64,000 nucleotides of DNA from Gammaproteobacteria bacterium UBA2675 (GCA_002354805.1 DEMH01000008.1:341-64340); one strand, 5' to 3'; counted from the first letter of the stretch, positions 8,666 to 17,427 are shown. Translations and numbers: made by a program. The notes: generated from the letters alone by a model not told the origin.

Positions 8666-9378
8666 GCATGCAGAGACCGGAATTTCCACTGCCAACACAG
8701 GTGGCCGCAGTGCTGTTCGACCTGGACGGCACGCTGGTCCACACGGCGCCTGACTTCAGCGACGTGCTGAAGCAGCTCTGCCTGCAGGCCGGCATTGCTG
8801 CGCCCAGTGAGCAAGCGGTGCATGCCACCGTGTCCAGTGGCGCAAGAGCACTGGTTAAACTGGCATTCGACCGGGAGCCCGGCGACCCGGACTTCGAGCC
8901 TCTGCTGACCGAACTGCTGGAGCGCTATTTTGATCGCATTCAGCAAACACAATCTGCGCTTTATCCCAATATGGCCGCACTACTGGCTGCGCTGGCCGGT
9001 CGCGACATACCCTGGGGCGTAGTGACCAACAAGCCGGTGCGCTTCAGCGAACCTCTGATGCGCTCGCTGGGACTTCATGAGCAGTGCGCTGTACTGGTCT
9101 GTCCGGACCATGTCAGTCGCAGCAAGCCGGACCCGGAGCCCCTGCTGCTGGCCTGCAGGCAATTGGGGGTTTCACCCGGCCAAAGCATTTACGTGGGTGA
9201 CCATCCACGCGACATCGATGCTGGCCGCGCGGCCGGCATGCACACCGTGGCGGCCGGCTGGGGTTATCTGCCGCCGGAGCCACCTATTGAACTTTGGCAG
9301 GCGGATTTTATCGCCGGCCAGGTCATCGACCTGGCAAACCACATGGGCCAACACGCACAACACAAGGAGTTTTCATGA
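8662..9378 (+). CDS. mupP: HAD phosphatase, MupP / phosphoglycolate phosphatase type
   Basis: HAD-superfamily hydrolase: motif I LFDLDGTLVHTAPDF (nucleophile Asp and acid/base Asp), motif II VVTNKP, motif III Lys in SRSKPDPEP, and motif IV VGDHPRDIDAGRAAGM. The gene between ubiG and yciK in Pseudomonas encodes MupP, which dephosphorylates N-acetylmuramate-6-phosphate in peptidoglycan recycling; the synteny suggests the same job. A phosphoglycolate phosphatase (Gph) role remains possible because the two share motifs. Coupled by ATGA to both neighbours. Confidence 0.8.
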   Translation: MSMQRPEFPLPTQVAAVLFDLDGTLVHTAPDFSDVLKQLCLQAGIAAPSEQAVHATVSSGARALVKLAFDREPGDPDFEPLLTELLERYFDRIQQTQSALYPNMAALLAALAGRDIPWGVVTNKPVRFSEPLMRSLGLHEQCAVLVCPDHVSRSKPDPEPLLLACRQLGVSPGQSIYVGDHPRDIDAGRAAGMHTVAAGWGYLPPEPPIELWQADFIAGQVIDLANHMGQHAQHKEFS

Positions 9379-10139
9379 GCGATCAATTGTCCGGCAAACT
9401 GATTCTGGTAACCGGCGCAGGTGACGGCATCGGCAAAGCCGCTGCACAGGCTTTCGCACAACAGGGCGCCACCGTCATTCTGCTGGGTCGGACGCAGGCC
9501 AAACTGGAATCTGTCTACGACAGCATCGTCGAGCAGGGCCTGCCCGAACCGGTGATTCACCCGCTGGACCTGGCCAGTGCCACGGTTGACGACTACAAGC
9601 TGCTTGGCAACTCAATTCTGGAGCAGTTTCCGGCGCTGGACGGTCTTTTGCACAATGCCAGCGTGCTGGGCGCTCTGGGTCCTATTGAGCACTACCCGGC
9701 TGAACAGTGGACCAAGATCATGCAGATCAACGTCAATGCCATGTTCATGCTGACAAAAGCGCTACTGCCGGCACTGGCAAAATCGGACGATGGCCGCATT
9801 CTGATGACATCTTCCAGTGTGGGCCGCAAAGGTCGCGCCTACTGGGGTGCCTATGCAGTCAGTAAATTCGCCACCGAAGGACTGATGCAGGTGCTGGCTG
9901 AGGAACTGCGCAACACCTCATCCATCCGCGTCAACTCAATCAACCCGGGAGCCACCCGGACGGAAATGCGACGCGCAGCCTATCCGGCTGAGGACCCGGC
10001 AACATTGCCAAGCGCTGAATCCCTGATGCCCGCCTACGTTTACCTGATGTCAGGGCAAAGCCGGGCCATCCACGGGGAAGCGCTGGATATACGTGAACTG
10101 CTGGCGAGGGTGCAAAACGACCATGCGTCGGCGAACTGA
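9375..10139 (+). CDS. yciK: Short-chain dehydrogenase YciK
   Basis: Classical SDR oxidoreductase of 254 residues. The Rossmann motif TGAGDGIGKAAAQAF is at the N-terminus, HNASVLG replaces NNAG, the catalytic Ser lies in MTSSSVGRKGRAYWGAY, and the YxxxK pair is YAVSK. The start MSDQLSGK has a strong AAGGAGT ribosome site and overlaps the mupP stop by 4 nt; an in-frame extension to 9294 is not needed. The YciK subfamily substrate is not known to me. Last gene of the mtaD operon, followed by a hairpin. Confidence 0.9.
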   Translation: MSDQLSGKLILVTGAGDGIGKAAAQAFAQQGATVILLGRTQAKLESVYDSIVEQGLPEPVIHPLDLASATVDDYKLLGNSILEQFPALDGLLHNASVLGALGPIEHYPAEQWTKIMQINVNAMFMLTKALLPALAKSDDGRILMTSSSVGRKGRAYWGAYAVSKFATEGLMQVLAEELRNTSSIRVNSINPGATRTEMRRAAYPAEDPATLPSAESLMPAYVYLMSGQSRAIHGEALDIRELLARVQNDHASAN

Positions 10140-10160
10140 CGCCGGCAGGCGGCAAAGCGA

Positions 10161-10191
10161 CGGGAAACCGGCAATTCTTGCCGCTTTCCCG
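10161..10191 (+). terminator. Strong hairpin after yciK
   Basis: Arms CGGGAAA-CC-GGCAA and TTGCC-GC-TTTCCCG form a long stem with a 3-nt loop, 22 bp after the yciK stop. No T run follows, so it may end transcription with a factor or protect the 3' end rather than act as a classical terminator. Confidence 0.5.
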
Positions 10192-10281
10192 TGGCAACAA
10201 GCGGTAAAACCCTCCACAAAACATCACATTTCATCTTTATCTCATTGTTTTGAATATTAAATAAAACATCTTCGCAAATTC

Positions 10282-10297
10282 TGGCACGATTTTCGCT
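10282..10297 (+). promoter_or_regulatory. Sigma-54 (RpoN) promoter of the diguanylate cyclase gene
   Basis: TGGCACG-n4-TCGCT has GG and GC spaced by exactly 10 bp, as required for the -24/-12 sigma-54 promoter; only one base of the -12 block differs from TTGCT. It lies 35 bp before the ATG at 10332, in an AT-rich stretch that could hold an activator site. Confidence 0.7.
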
Positions 10298-10331
10298 TAT
10301 TCGGCCCTATAAGTCCAGGCCGGAGACAGAC

Positions 10332-11273
10332 ATGGCATTACCACTCAGCACCGCCGAAACTACGGAACTGCGCATCGTCCAGGCTGACGATGCTGTTTTT
10401 GCATCAGCCAGCCCGCGCGTTAGCAAAGCGCTCGGGACTCTTGAGTCGCGTGTACAACTGATGACCGCACTGCAGGCTTCGTTGTCCGTCGATGCAATTC
10501 TGCAGGCCTTTTTCAGGCATGCCCAGACTCGCCTGAGAGTCAGCGGCATGTGGTATAGACACAACGAAGCAGCTGAACAACTGACTTTTGGAACTGAGGG
10601 CACCCACTCGCTGGCCTACCGCCTGATTACCCGCGAGATGCACCTTGGTGAGCTGACCGTGTCACGTCAGCGCGTGTTCTCAGTCAATAACATGGCAGAG
10701 TTTGAAGACATGCTGATGTCGCTGCTGCACCCCCTGCATAACGCACTCAGGTATGCCGCCGCCCTCAAGGCAGCCCGCACCGACAGCCTGACCCAGATCG
10801 GCAATCGTGCCGCTTTGCACGAGTCGCTCGATTTCGCCATCAACTCGGCCAGGCGCTATCAGCACTCCCTGTCTGTGCTGCTCATCGACCTCGATCACTT
10901 TAAACAGATTAATGACAGTCACGGTCACGAAACTGGCGACCGGGTTCTCCAGGAAGTTGTGGCAGCCATCATCGATGCCACACGCAATACCGACCAGTGC
11001 TTCCGCCTGGGTGGTGATGAGTTCGTCGTGCTGCTCGGCAACACACCGGCCGCTGGCGCATCAATCATCGCCGAACGGGTCTGCCAGGCAATCGCCTCGC
11101 TCAACATCTGCAGCGATAGTGGCAGCATTGTTACCTCTGCCAGCGTTGGCAGCGCGACCTGGCAGACCGATGAATCTCAGACCGAGCTGCTGGAGCGTGC
11201 CGACATGGCCATGTACCAGGCCAAATCTCACGGTGGCAACACCAGCACTTACTCCCATTCGATATCGCTCTGA
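10332..11273 (+). CDS. Diguanylate cyclase with N-terminal sensor domain
   Basis: Makes cyclic di-GMP from two GTP. The C-terminal GGDEF domain (about residues 150-310) is intact: DSLTQIGNR start, DLDHFKQINDSHGHETGD, and RLGGDEFVVLLG with GGDEF at 227-231. An inhibitory I-site RxxD (RNTD, 218-221) lies five residues before GGDEF, so product feedback is likely. The first 145 residues are a soluble, uncharacterised sensor domain without membrane segments; the small gene just downstream is a paralogue of it. Driven by a sigma-54 promoter match, which ties it to the RpoN regulon. The same gene pair before rluB occurs in Pseudomonas. Confidence 0.9.
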   Translation: MALPLSTAETTELRIVQADDAVFASASPRVSKALGTLESRVQLMTALQASLSVDAILQAFFRHAQTRLRVSGMWYRHNEAAEQLTFGTEGTHSLAYRLITREMHLGELTVSRQRVFSVNNMAEFEDMLMSLLHPLHNALRYAAALKAARTDSLTQIGNRAALHESLDFAINSARRYQHSLSVLLIDLDHFKQINDSHGHETGDRVLQEVVAAIIDATRNTDQCFRLGGDEFVVLLGNTPAAGASIIAERVCQAIASLNICSDSGSIVTSASVGSATWQTDESQTELLERADMAMYQAKSHGGNTSTYSHSISL

Positions 11274-11287
11274 AAAGGAAACTTTCA

Positions 11288-11704
11288 ATGTCATCAGCCA
11301 CCTATGAACTCGCGACTGCCGGTGCACTCAACCCTGAAGCACCTGACAGTCAGCTTACCGAGCGCAAAAGCAGGTCAGAGCGACTGCGCGAACAACTGCT
11401 GAGTAACCTGAATGGCACTACTGAGCTGGCCGCTTTGCAGGAGCGTCTGCTGAACAGCCTGACCCAGGGCATGGGGGTGGATGGCTTGCACTACCAGCAC
11501 GAAGCGCTGGATGTAGACATTCAGATTGGCAGCGAAGCCCTGCACAGCTGCGGTTATCGTCTGCTGGCAACCAATGAGTATCTGGGGGAAATCACCTTCA
11601 AACGCAATCGGCGATTCAGTGAGCGTGAACTGGCGCTGATCGAATCGGTTATCCCGGCGCTGATGAAACCGCTGCGAGCCAGCCTGAAGTCCCGCGAACG
11701 CTGA
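11288..11704 (+). CDS. Stand-alone paralogue of the cyclase sensor domain
   Basis: A 138-residue protein with no catalytic domain. Residues from about 45 to 135 align with the N-terminal domain of the preceding cyclase: MGVDGLHYQHEA against VSGMWYRHNEA, then IGSEALHSCGYRLLATNEYLGEITF against FGTEGTHSLAYRLITREMHLGELTV, with a similar C-terminal helix. It starts 14 bp after the cyclase stop with an AAAAGGAAA ribosome site, so the two are co-transcribed. Likely role, by inference only: partner or competitor of the cyclase sensor. No named family is recognised. Confidence 0.75.
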   Translation: MSSATYELATAGALNPEAPDSQLTERKSRSERLREQLLSNLNGTTELAALQERLLNSLTQGMGVDGLHYQHEALDVDIQIGSEALHSCGYRLLATNEYLGEITFKRNRRFSERELALIESVIPALMKPLRASLKSRER

Positions 11705-11707
11705 TCA

Positions 11708-11738
11708 GGCGTCGCGGGCCAGCCGCGTCAGCGACGCC
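11708..11738. terminator. Hairpin between convergent genes (rluB end)
   Basis: Perfect 8-bp arms GGCGTCGC / GCGACGCC with a 15-nt loop lie between the convergent sensor paralogue and rluB, overlapping the last codons of rluB. No T run is present on either side, so the terminator role is tentative. Confidence 0.3.
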
Positions 11739-12534
11739 GCTTGTTGTTGCGGGTCGGTCGTCGGGTTGTACCCGTGGGAGGCGTCAGCCCTGCTGTTTCA
11801 TACAGCCCAATGACCTCAGCTGTTTTCATCTCGTAGAACTGACCCTTCTTGACGCGGCTGGGAATGAATACCGGCCCGTAACGCACCCGCTTCAGGCGGC
11901 TGACACGTACGCCCTGGGATTCCCAGAGTTTGCGCACCTCGCGGTTACGTCCTTCCATGATCACCACGTGATACCAGCGATTCCTGCCCTCACCGGCAAA
12001 AAACTGCACATCGGTAAAGCGGCACAGATGTTCATCAATCATCACACCCTTGAGCAGGGTCTTGATCATTTCATCGCTCACATCGCCCATCACCCTGACC
12101 GCATATTCCCTATCGATATTGGCTGAGGGATGCATCAGGCGATTTGCCAGCTCACCATCGGTAGTGAACAGCAGCAGTCCACTGGTATTAAAATCCAGAC
12201 GCCCTACCGCAACCCAGCGACCATGTTTGATGGGCGGCAAGTGATCGTAAACCGACGGGCGACCTTCAGGGTCCTTGGCACTGCAGATTTCGTTCTCGGG
12301 TTTGTTGTAGAGCAGTACCCGCGGCAGATTGCCGTCACCCGAAGTGTTGGCTACCTTCTTGCCATCCACCATGATGGTGTCAGTTGCCGTTGCGCGGTCA
12401 CCCAGCGTGGCGATCTTGCCGTTGACACGGACCCGCCCGTCACTTATCCAGGTTTCCATTTCACGGCGCGATCCGAATCCGGCGCGCGCCAGTACTTTCT
12501 GTAATTTCTCGTCCTGTTGGACTTCATTTGTCAT
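11728..12534 (-). CDS. rluB: 23S rRNA pseudouridine(2605) synthase
   Basis: RsuA/RluB-family pseudouridine synthase acting on 23S rRNA. An N-terminal S4 RNA-binding domain (KLQKVLARAGFGSRREMETWI, RVRVNG) is followed by the catalytic domain with the nucleophile Asp in VGRLDFNTSGLLLFT and the typical MEGRNREVRKLWE. The basic C-terminal tail is arginine-rich. I chose MTNEVQQDEKLQ as start (268 residues); it overlaps the scpB stop by 11 nt. The frame extends further upstream but those residues are not conserved and lie inside scpB. Confidence 0.93.
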   Translation of the reverse strand: MTNEVQQDEKLQKVLARAGFGSRREMETWISDGRVRVNGKIATLGDRATATDTIMVDGKKVANTSGDGNLPRVLLYNKPENEICSAKDPEGRPSVYDHLPPIKHGRWVAVGRLDFNTSGLLLFTTDGELANRLMHPSANIDREYAVRVMGDVSDEMIKTLLKGVMIDEHLCRFTDVQFFAGEGRNRWYHVVIMEGRNREVRKLWESQGVRVSRLKRVRYGPVFIPSRVKKGQFYEMKTAEVIGLYETAGLTPPTGTTRRPTRNNKRRR

Positions 12535-13414
12535 CAGATTCGTCTTCCTGCTTTTGGCGACCGTAACCCAGAATATCGTCCAGTGGACGTTTGGCCAGCG
12601 CCATTGCCTCGTCCTCGTCAATCAATTTGTCCGGATCCACCGGCTCGGCATCGGGATCCACACCTGCATCGCTGTCTTCATCAGGCAGGACCAGCACGCG
12701 GCCCTCGTGTTCTTCCCCCAGGTCCAGCTCCGGATTTAACTGGTCAAGATCACGAATTTCGGCCAGTGGCGGCAGCTCCTGAAGGCTCTTCAGATTGAAG
12801 TGATCAAGAAAGTGCCTTGTGGTCGCAAACATGGCTGGTCGACCGGGCACATCACGGTGCCCCACTACCCGTATCCACTCGCGATCCAGCAGGGTACGGA
12901 TGATTGTTGAACTGACGGCGACGCCCCGGATTTCCTCAATATCACCACGGGTTATCGGTTGGCGATAAGCGATCAGACCAAGCGTCTCCAGCAGAGCCCT
13001 GGTATAACGCTGTGGTTTTTCCTCTGACAGCCGGCCTATCCACGGGCTGAGATACTGACGCACCTGAAAGCGGAATCCCGAGGCCACTTCCTTAAGTTCG
13101 AAGCCGCGACCCTCGCACTGCTCTGCGATCCGGGCCAGCGTTTCACGGATCTGATCGTTTGCGGGGCGCTCCTCTTCCACAAACAGCTCTGCCAGGGCCG
13201 CTACTGACAGCGGCTTGCCAGCTGACAGCAGCAGCCCTTCAATGATCTGCTGCAGCAGGGTCTCGTCTATTTCCTGCGGCGCGTGGGTGACTTCCTCTAC
13301 CGCCGCTTCCTGCTCTTCAGCCTGGCCGTCACTGGCATCTGCATCGGGACCCTGTGCCTGAGCATTTTGCTGCTCGTCATCCCGCTCATTGTCTGTCATT
13401 GTATCCGTACTCAT
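12524..13414 (-). CDS. scpB: Condensin accessory subunit ScpB
   Basis: Winged-helix partner of SMC-ScpA in chromosome condensation and segregation. The conserved core is at about residues 50-215 (IIEGLLLSAGKPLSVAALAELF, RALLETLGLIAYRQPITRGDIEEIRGVAVSS, VGHRDVPGRPAMFATTRHFLDHF). The first 45 residues and the C-terminal 70 are acidic and low in complexity. At 296 residues it is longer than the usual 190-220 because of these tails. It sits between scpA and rluB, as in many proteobacteria. Confidence 0.93.
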   Translation of the reverse strand: MSTDTMTDNERDDEQQNAQAQGPDADASDGQAEEQEAAVEEVTHAPQEIDETLLQQIIEGLLLSAGKPLSVAALAELFVEEERPANDQIRETLARIAEQCEGRGFELKEVASGFRFQVRQYLSPWIGRLSEEKPQRYTRALLETLGLIAYRQPITRGDIEEIRGVAVSSTIIRTLLDREWIRVVGHRDVPGRPAMFATTRHFLDHFNLKSLQELPPLAEIRDLDQLNPELDLGEEHEGRVLVLPDEDSDAGVDPDAEPVDPDKLIDEDEAMALAKRPLDDILGYGRQKQEDESDDK

Positions 13415-13438
13415 ATCAACTGACTCATATCTATTCTG

Positions 13439-14254
13439 TTAGCTGCGCGCCTTGATGTGGATGGGTGCGAACGGTTCATGCTGCACGATATCCACCAGTG
13501 AATCCTTGATCAGCTCCATCACCGCCAGGAAGGTCACTACCACGCCCAGCCGGCCTTCCTCCCGCATCAGCAGAGATACCAGCGGCACAAAACGCTCACT
13601 GGACAGCCGCACCAGAATCTCCGCCATTTTCTCCCGGGTAGAGAGTGTTTCGCGCTGCACCTGGTGGTGCTCGAACATATCGGCACGTCGCAATGCACCC
13701 GCCAGCGCCGCCAGAATCTCGTGCAGTTCCACGACCGGGTCGGGTGAGGTCCGCTCAAGCTGCGGACCTTTGGCACCGGCCAGATAAATGTCGCGCTCAA
13801 TGCGGGGCAGATTGTCCAGATCCTCGGCTGCCTTCTTGTAACGCTCATACTCCTGCAGGCGTCGGATCAGCTGGGCGCGCGGATCCTCTTCGTCCTCTTC
13901 CTCATCCTTGCTGCGTGGCAACAGCATGCGCGACTTGATCTCGGCGAGCATGGCGGCCATCACAAGGTATTCGGCAGCCAGCTCAAACTGATGTGACTCC
14001 ATCAGATCAACATAGGCCATGTACTGCTCGGTGATCAAAGACACATCAATATCGAGGATATCTATATTCTGTCGTTTGATCAGATACAACAGCAAATCCA
14101 GCGGCCCTTCAAAAGCCTCAAGAAATACCTCCAGCGCGTCCGGCGGAATATAAAGGTCCTGCGGCAACTGCGTGATGGCTTTGCCAGCAACATAGGCAAA
14201 TGGCATCTCGCACTGCGGGGTCAGCTCCTGATTGCTGGATTCCGTATCGGTCAT
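13439..14254 (-). CDS. scpA: Condensin kleisin subunit ScpA
   Basis: Kleisin that bridges SMC heads, cytoplasmic. Typical motifs: LEAFEGPLDLLLYLIKRQNIDILDIDVSLITEQYMAYVD split here into FEGPLDLLLYLI and NIDILDI, then EYLVMAAMLAEIKSRMLLP. An acidic stretch EEEDEEDPRAQL follows, and the C-terminal winged helix ends at VRFLAVMELIKD-like sequence. I start it at MTDTESSNQEL (271 residues), 22 bp after the trpS stop; the frame continues 64 codons upstream into trpS but that part is an overlap artefact. Confidence 0.92.
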   Translation of the reverse strand: MTDTESSNQELTPQCEMPFAYVAGKAITQLPQDLYIPPDALEVFLEAFEGPLDLLLYLIKRQNIDILDIDVSLITEQYMAYVDLMESHQFELAAEYLVMAAMLAEIKSRMLLPRSKDEEEDEEDPRAQLIRRLQEYERYKKAAEDLDNLPRIERDIYLAGAKGPQLERTSPDPVVELHEILAALAGALRRADMFEHHQVQRETLSTREKMAEILVRLSSERFVPLVSLLMREEGRLGVVVTFLAVMELIKDSLVDIVQHEPFAPIHIKARS

Positions 14255-14276
14255 TTCACTCACCGCCAATTCGTCT

Positions 14277-15500
14277 TCATCGATAGGCCAGTCCCATCGC
14301 TTCGCGAACATCACGCAGCGTTTCACGGGCTGACTCGCGCGCCTGCTCACAGCCATCAGCGAGGATGGAACGCACAAGGTCAGGGTCTTTTTCGTATTGG
14401 CGGGCTCGCTCCTGGATCGGTTCCAGTTCGGCCACCACCGCATCAATCACTGGTTTCTTGCAGGCCAGACAGCCGATACCCGCACTGCGGCAGCCCTCCT
14501 GCACCCAGGCTTTGGTACTGTCATCGGAATACACTTCGTGAAGCTGCCATACCGGACATTTGTCCGGATCACCCGGATCAGTCAGGCGCACGCGGGCCGG
14601 ATCGGTGGGCATGGTGTTTATTTTTTTGGCAACCGTGTCCAGCTCTTCGCGCAGCGGTATGGTATTGCCGTAAGACTTGGACATTTTCTGACCATCAAGA
14701 CCCGGCATCTTGGCAGCCGGTGTCAGCAGCGCCTGCGGCTCCGCCAGGATCATCTTGCCACTGCCCTCCAGGTAACCATACAGTCGCTCACGGTCACCCA
14801 GGGAAATATTCTGCTGCTCACGAATCAAGGCCTGCGCTCGTTCCAGGGCGTCGTGATCACCCTTTTCCTGATAGGCTGTACGCAAAGTCTGATACAGGCG
14901 TGCGGCTTTTTTGCCCATTTTCTTGACAGCAGCGGTCGCGTTTTCCTCAAAGCCAGGCTCTCGACCGTAGAGGTGATTGAAGCGGCGCGCCACTTCTCGC
15001 GTCAACTCCACATGCGCAACCTGGTCGGCACCCACCGGCACATGGCCAGCGCGATAAATCAGGATATCGGCGCTTTGCAGCAAGGGGTAACCCAGAAAAC
15101 CATAGGTTTCCAGATCCAGGTCTCGCAGTTTCTCCTGCTGGTCCTTGTAGCTGGGCACACGCTCCAGCCAGCCCAGCGGCGTCATCATGGACAAAAGCAG
15201 ATGCAGCTCGGCGTGCTCAGGCACGCGTGACTGAATAAACAGTGCAGCCGAACCAGGATTCACACCAGCGGCCAGCCAGTCGATGACCATGTTCATGGCA
15301 TGTTCTTCAATCATCTGCGGAGAGGCGTAATGGGTGGTCAACGCATGCCAGTCAGCCACAAAAAAGAAGCACTCGTATTCGTGCTGCAGTTTGACCCAGT
15401 TCTTCAAAACGCCATGGTAATGGCCAAGATGCAGCTGCCCGGTCGGGCGCATTCCCGACAGCACCCGTTTTTGTGATTCCACTGTAGACAAACGACCCAC
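14277..15500 (-). CDS. trpS: Tryptophanyl-tRNA synthetase
   Basis: Class I synthetase that charges tRNA-Trp. The ATP signature motifs are HLGH (in GQLHLGHYHGVLKNW) and KMSKS (DGQKMSKSYGN). It is the long proteobacterial form, 407 residues, with an inserted lysine-rich segment (about 190-255) before KMSKS. A GCLACKKP motif occurs near residue 350. The start is uncertain: a GTG at 15500 lies immediately beside a GGAAGGGAG ribosome site, and a TTG three codons later has better spacing. It lies in the yciO-trpS-scpA-scpB-rluB run. Confidence 0.93.
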   Translation of the reverse strand: MGRLSTVESQKRVLSGMRPTGQLHLGHYHGVLKNWVKLQHEYECFFFVADWHALTTHYASPQMIEEHAMNMVIDWLAAGVNPGSAALFIQSRVPEHAELHLLLSMMTPLGWLERVPSYKDQQEKLRDLDLETYGFLGYPLLQSADILIYRAGHVPVGADQVAHVELTREVARRFNHLYGREPGFEENATAAVKKMGKKAARLYQTLRTAYQEKGDHDALERAQALIREQQNISLGDRERLYGYLEGSGKMILAEPQALLTPAAKMPGLDGQKMSKSYGNTIPLREELDTVAKKINTMPTDPARVRLTDPGDPDKCPVWQLHEVYSDDSTKAWVQEGCRSAGIGCLACKKPVIDAVVAELEPIQERARQYEKDPDLVRSILADGCEQARESARETLRDVREAMGLAYR

Positions 15501-15576
15501 TCCCTTCCACTAAAAAACAAGGCCGTATTATGGCATGAAACAACGGCGGCGTATGGACTTTAAACGCGCCACACGC

Positions 15577-16197
15577 TTACTGAAATGGCGTAGGATCACC
15601 CTTGCCTGCCCGCACAAGTTGCGGCCCGCCATCGACCAGATCGACAACAGTTGTTGCCTCCAGGCCACAGGCGCCGCTGTCCACAATCAGATCCACCAGA
15701 TTACCCATCTGCTCCTCGATATCATAGATCTCGGAGAGCGGGTGTTCCTCTCCCGGCAGAATCAGACTGGTGGTCATTACGGGCTCGCCGGTTGCTTCCA
15801 GCAGTGCCTGTGCAACAGCATGATCAGGGATGCGCAAACCGATGGTTTTTCGCTTCGGGTGCATCAGTCGGCGCGGCACCTCGGCTGTGGCCGGCAGGAT
15901 GAACGTATAGGGGCCAGGCGTGTATGCCTTGAGCAGACGGTAGGCGCTGTTGCTGACACGAGCGTAGGTGGCAATTTCCGAGAGGTCCCGACACATCAGT
16001 GTCAGGTTATGCTTGTCCGACAGCTGACGAATACGCCGAATGCGCTCCAGCGCGTTCTTGTCACCAATATGACAGGCCAGTGCGTAAGTAGAGTCGGTCG
16101 GGTAAACCACCACACCGCCACCCAGCAGTATATCGGCGGCCTGACTGATTTTGCGCGGTTCCGGATTGTCCGGGTGTATTTCCAGCGTTTGTGCCAT
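15577..16197 (-). CDS. yciO: YciO/TsaC-family threonylcarbamoyl-AMP synthase-like protein
   Basis: YrdC/Sua5-domain protein of 206 residues, the length of E. coli YciO. The family core is GGVVVYPTDSTYALAC, the KHNLTLMCRDLSEI region and the LPATAEVPRRLMHPKRKTIGLRIP stretch (seen as PRRLMHPKRKTIGLR). TsaC/Sua5 members make threonylcarbamoyl-AMP for tRNA t6A; YciO is the paralogous group, whose role is less clear. It is upstream of trpS on the same strand. Confidence 0.85.
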   Translation of the reverse strand: MAQTLEIHPDNPEPRKISQAADILLGGGVVVYPTDSTYALACHIGDKNALERIRRIRQLSDKHNLTLMCRDLSEIATYARVSNSAYRLLKAYTPGPYTFILPATAEVPRRLMHPKRKTIGLRIPDHAVAQALLEATGEPVMTTSLILPGEEHPLSEIYDIEEQMGNLVDLIVDSGACGLEATTVVDLVDGGPQLVRAGKGDPTPFQ

Positions 16198-16291
16198 AAC
16201 CGTTAATCGAGATCCTTGGTTGTTCCGTGTGTGAATTGTGCTGAGTTTGAATCAAGACCAGAGAGTCTTTCGGTTCGCCGCCAGCCCGGGT

Positions 16292-16320
16292 TTGCCTTTG
16301 TACAGGGACTTTCCTATGAT
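16292..16320 (+). promoter_or_regulatory. Sigma-70 promoter candidate for yciI
   Basis: TTGCCT and TATGAT are separated by 17 bp. They lie 131 bp before the yciI ATG, in the 254-bp divergent gap with yciO; nothing else is evident in that gap. Confidence 0.45.
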
Positions 16321-16451
16321 CGGCATCCTCGATTGGCGCCGCGTCACAAAGGGTGCTTGCCCGAAAAAGTAGCAAACAATAACAGGCCACCTGAGCAAAG
16401 TCGACCAACACAGGTCGGCATGGCAGGCGGCCACACAAGCGAGGAATTTCA

Positions 16452-16751
16452 ATGCTCTATGCCATCATCAGTGAAGACGTCGAGAACAGCCTGCCATTGC
16501 GTATGCCGGTCCGCCCGGCCCACCTGACTCGCGTGGAAGCGCTCAAGGCCGAAGGTCGTCTGGTCATTGCCGGACCGCATCCGGCCATCGACAGCAATGA
16601 CCCCGGCGACGCCGGATTCACTGGCAGCCTGATCATCGCCGAGTTCCAGTCTCTCGAGGCCGCCCGCGCCTGGGCTGACGAAGACCCCTACGTCAAAGCC
16701 GGCGTCTACCGCAGCGTCACGGTCAAACCCTTCAAACAGGTATTGCCCTGA
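16452..16751 (+). CDS. yciI: YciI-family protein
   Basis: A 99-residue ferredoxin-like alpha/beta protein of the YCII family. Conserved features: MLYAIISEDV at the start, RPAHLTRVEALKAEGRLVIAGPHPAID with the family His, and SLIIAEFQSLEAARAWADEDPYVKAGVY with the DP pair. The ATG follows an AGGAATTTC ribosome site. Members of the family are small cytoplasmic proteins of mostly unknown function; no activity is assigned. Confidence 0.9.
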   Translation: MLYAIISEDVENSLPLRMPVRPAHLTRVEALKAEGRLVIAGPHPAIDSNDPGDAGFTGSLIIAEFQSLEAARAWADEDPYVKAGVYRSVTVKPFKQVLP

Positions 16752-16753
16752 CA

Positions 16754-16784
16754 ACCGGCACGCAATCAGGGCGTAGGTGCCGGT
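16754..16784. terminator. Hairpin between convergent yciI and the cyclophilin gene
   Basis: Perfect 8-bp arms ACCGGCAC / GTGCCGGT with a 15-nt loop occupy the short gap between the two convergent genes and the end of the cyclophilin gene. It may terminate both, although there is no T run. Confidence 0.4.
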
Positions 16785-17392
16785 CGCAGATCGGGGTATT
16801 CACGATCCAGAATCGCGTTCCAGACTATCAGATCAACGGACTTGCGCTCCCACAGGGGCGCAATGTCGCCCTCAATCGTCACCTTGACCATCGTGTCCCC
16901 GCGACGAATGCTGTTGACAACATCCATGCCACTGGTCACGTACCCAAAGACCGAATGCGCACCATCCAGATGCGGCGTTGGCAGATGGGTAATAAAAAAC
17001 TGGCTGCCATCCGTGCCCGGACCCGCATTGGCCGTAGAAATCACACCAGGCCGGTTGTGGCGCAGATTGGTCTCACCGCTAAAGGTGTAACCCGGGCCAC
17101 CACGGCCGGTTCCTTCCGGGTCACCGGTCTGGATCATGAAGCGCGGCTCGACGCGGTGAAAGGTCAGACCATCGTAGTATCCACGCATGGCCAGATTGAC
17201 AAAATTGGCCACCGAGGTCGGCGATGCCCGCTCATTCAAACTCAGCACGATGTTGCCCCGACTGGTCTCTATGGTGGCAGTGATACCCTGGGCTGACACA
17301 CTCGCCATCCAGCTGAGCGAAAGACTCGCTGTCAGCACAAACTGGAGCACAATCTTCAGCAAACCATGCTTTGCATACAATCCGTATTTCAA
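16766..17392 (-). CDS. ppiA: Secreted cyclophilin-type peptidyl-prolyl isomerase
   Basis: Catalyses cis-trans isomerisation of proline peptide bonds in the periplasm. A signal peptide covers about residues 1-35 (basic start, hydrophobic LLKIVLQFVLTASLSLSWMA, cleavage near VSAQG). The cyclophilin fold follows: FVNLAMRGYYDGLTFHRVEPRFMIQTGDPEGTGRGG and the catalytic Arg in FHRV, then FFITHLPTPHLDGAHSVFG. The start is a TTG with a strong GGGAGG ribosome site 5 nt upstream. 208 residues. It may also be called PpiA-like; the isomerase family is certain. Confidence 0.9.
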   Translation of the reverse strand: MKYGLYAKHGLLKIVLQFVLTASLSLSWMASVSAQGITATIETSRGNIVLSLNERASPTSVANFVNLAMRGYYDGLTFHRVEPRFMIQTGDPEGTGRGGPGYTFSGETNLRHNRPGVISTANAGPGTDGSQFFITHLPTPHLDGAHSVFGYVTSGMDVVNSIRRGDTMVKVTIEGDIAPLWERKSVDLIVWNAILDREYPDLRPAPTP

Positions 17393-17427
17393 CGCAACCT
17401 CCCATTCAATCGCACTAACTATCTACT

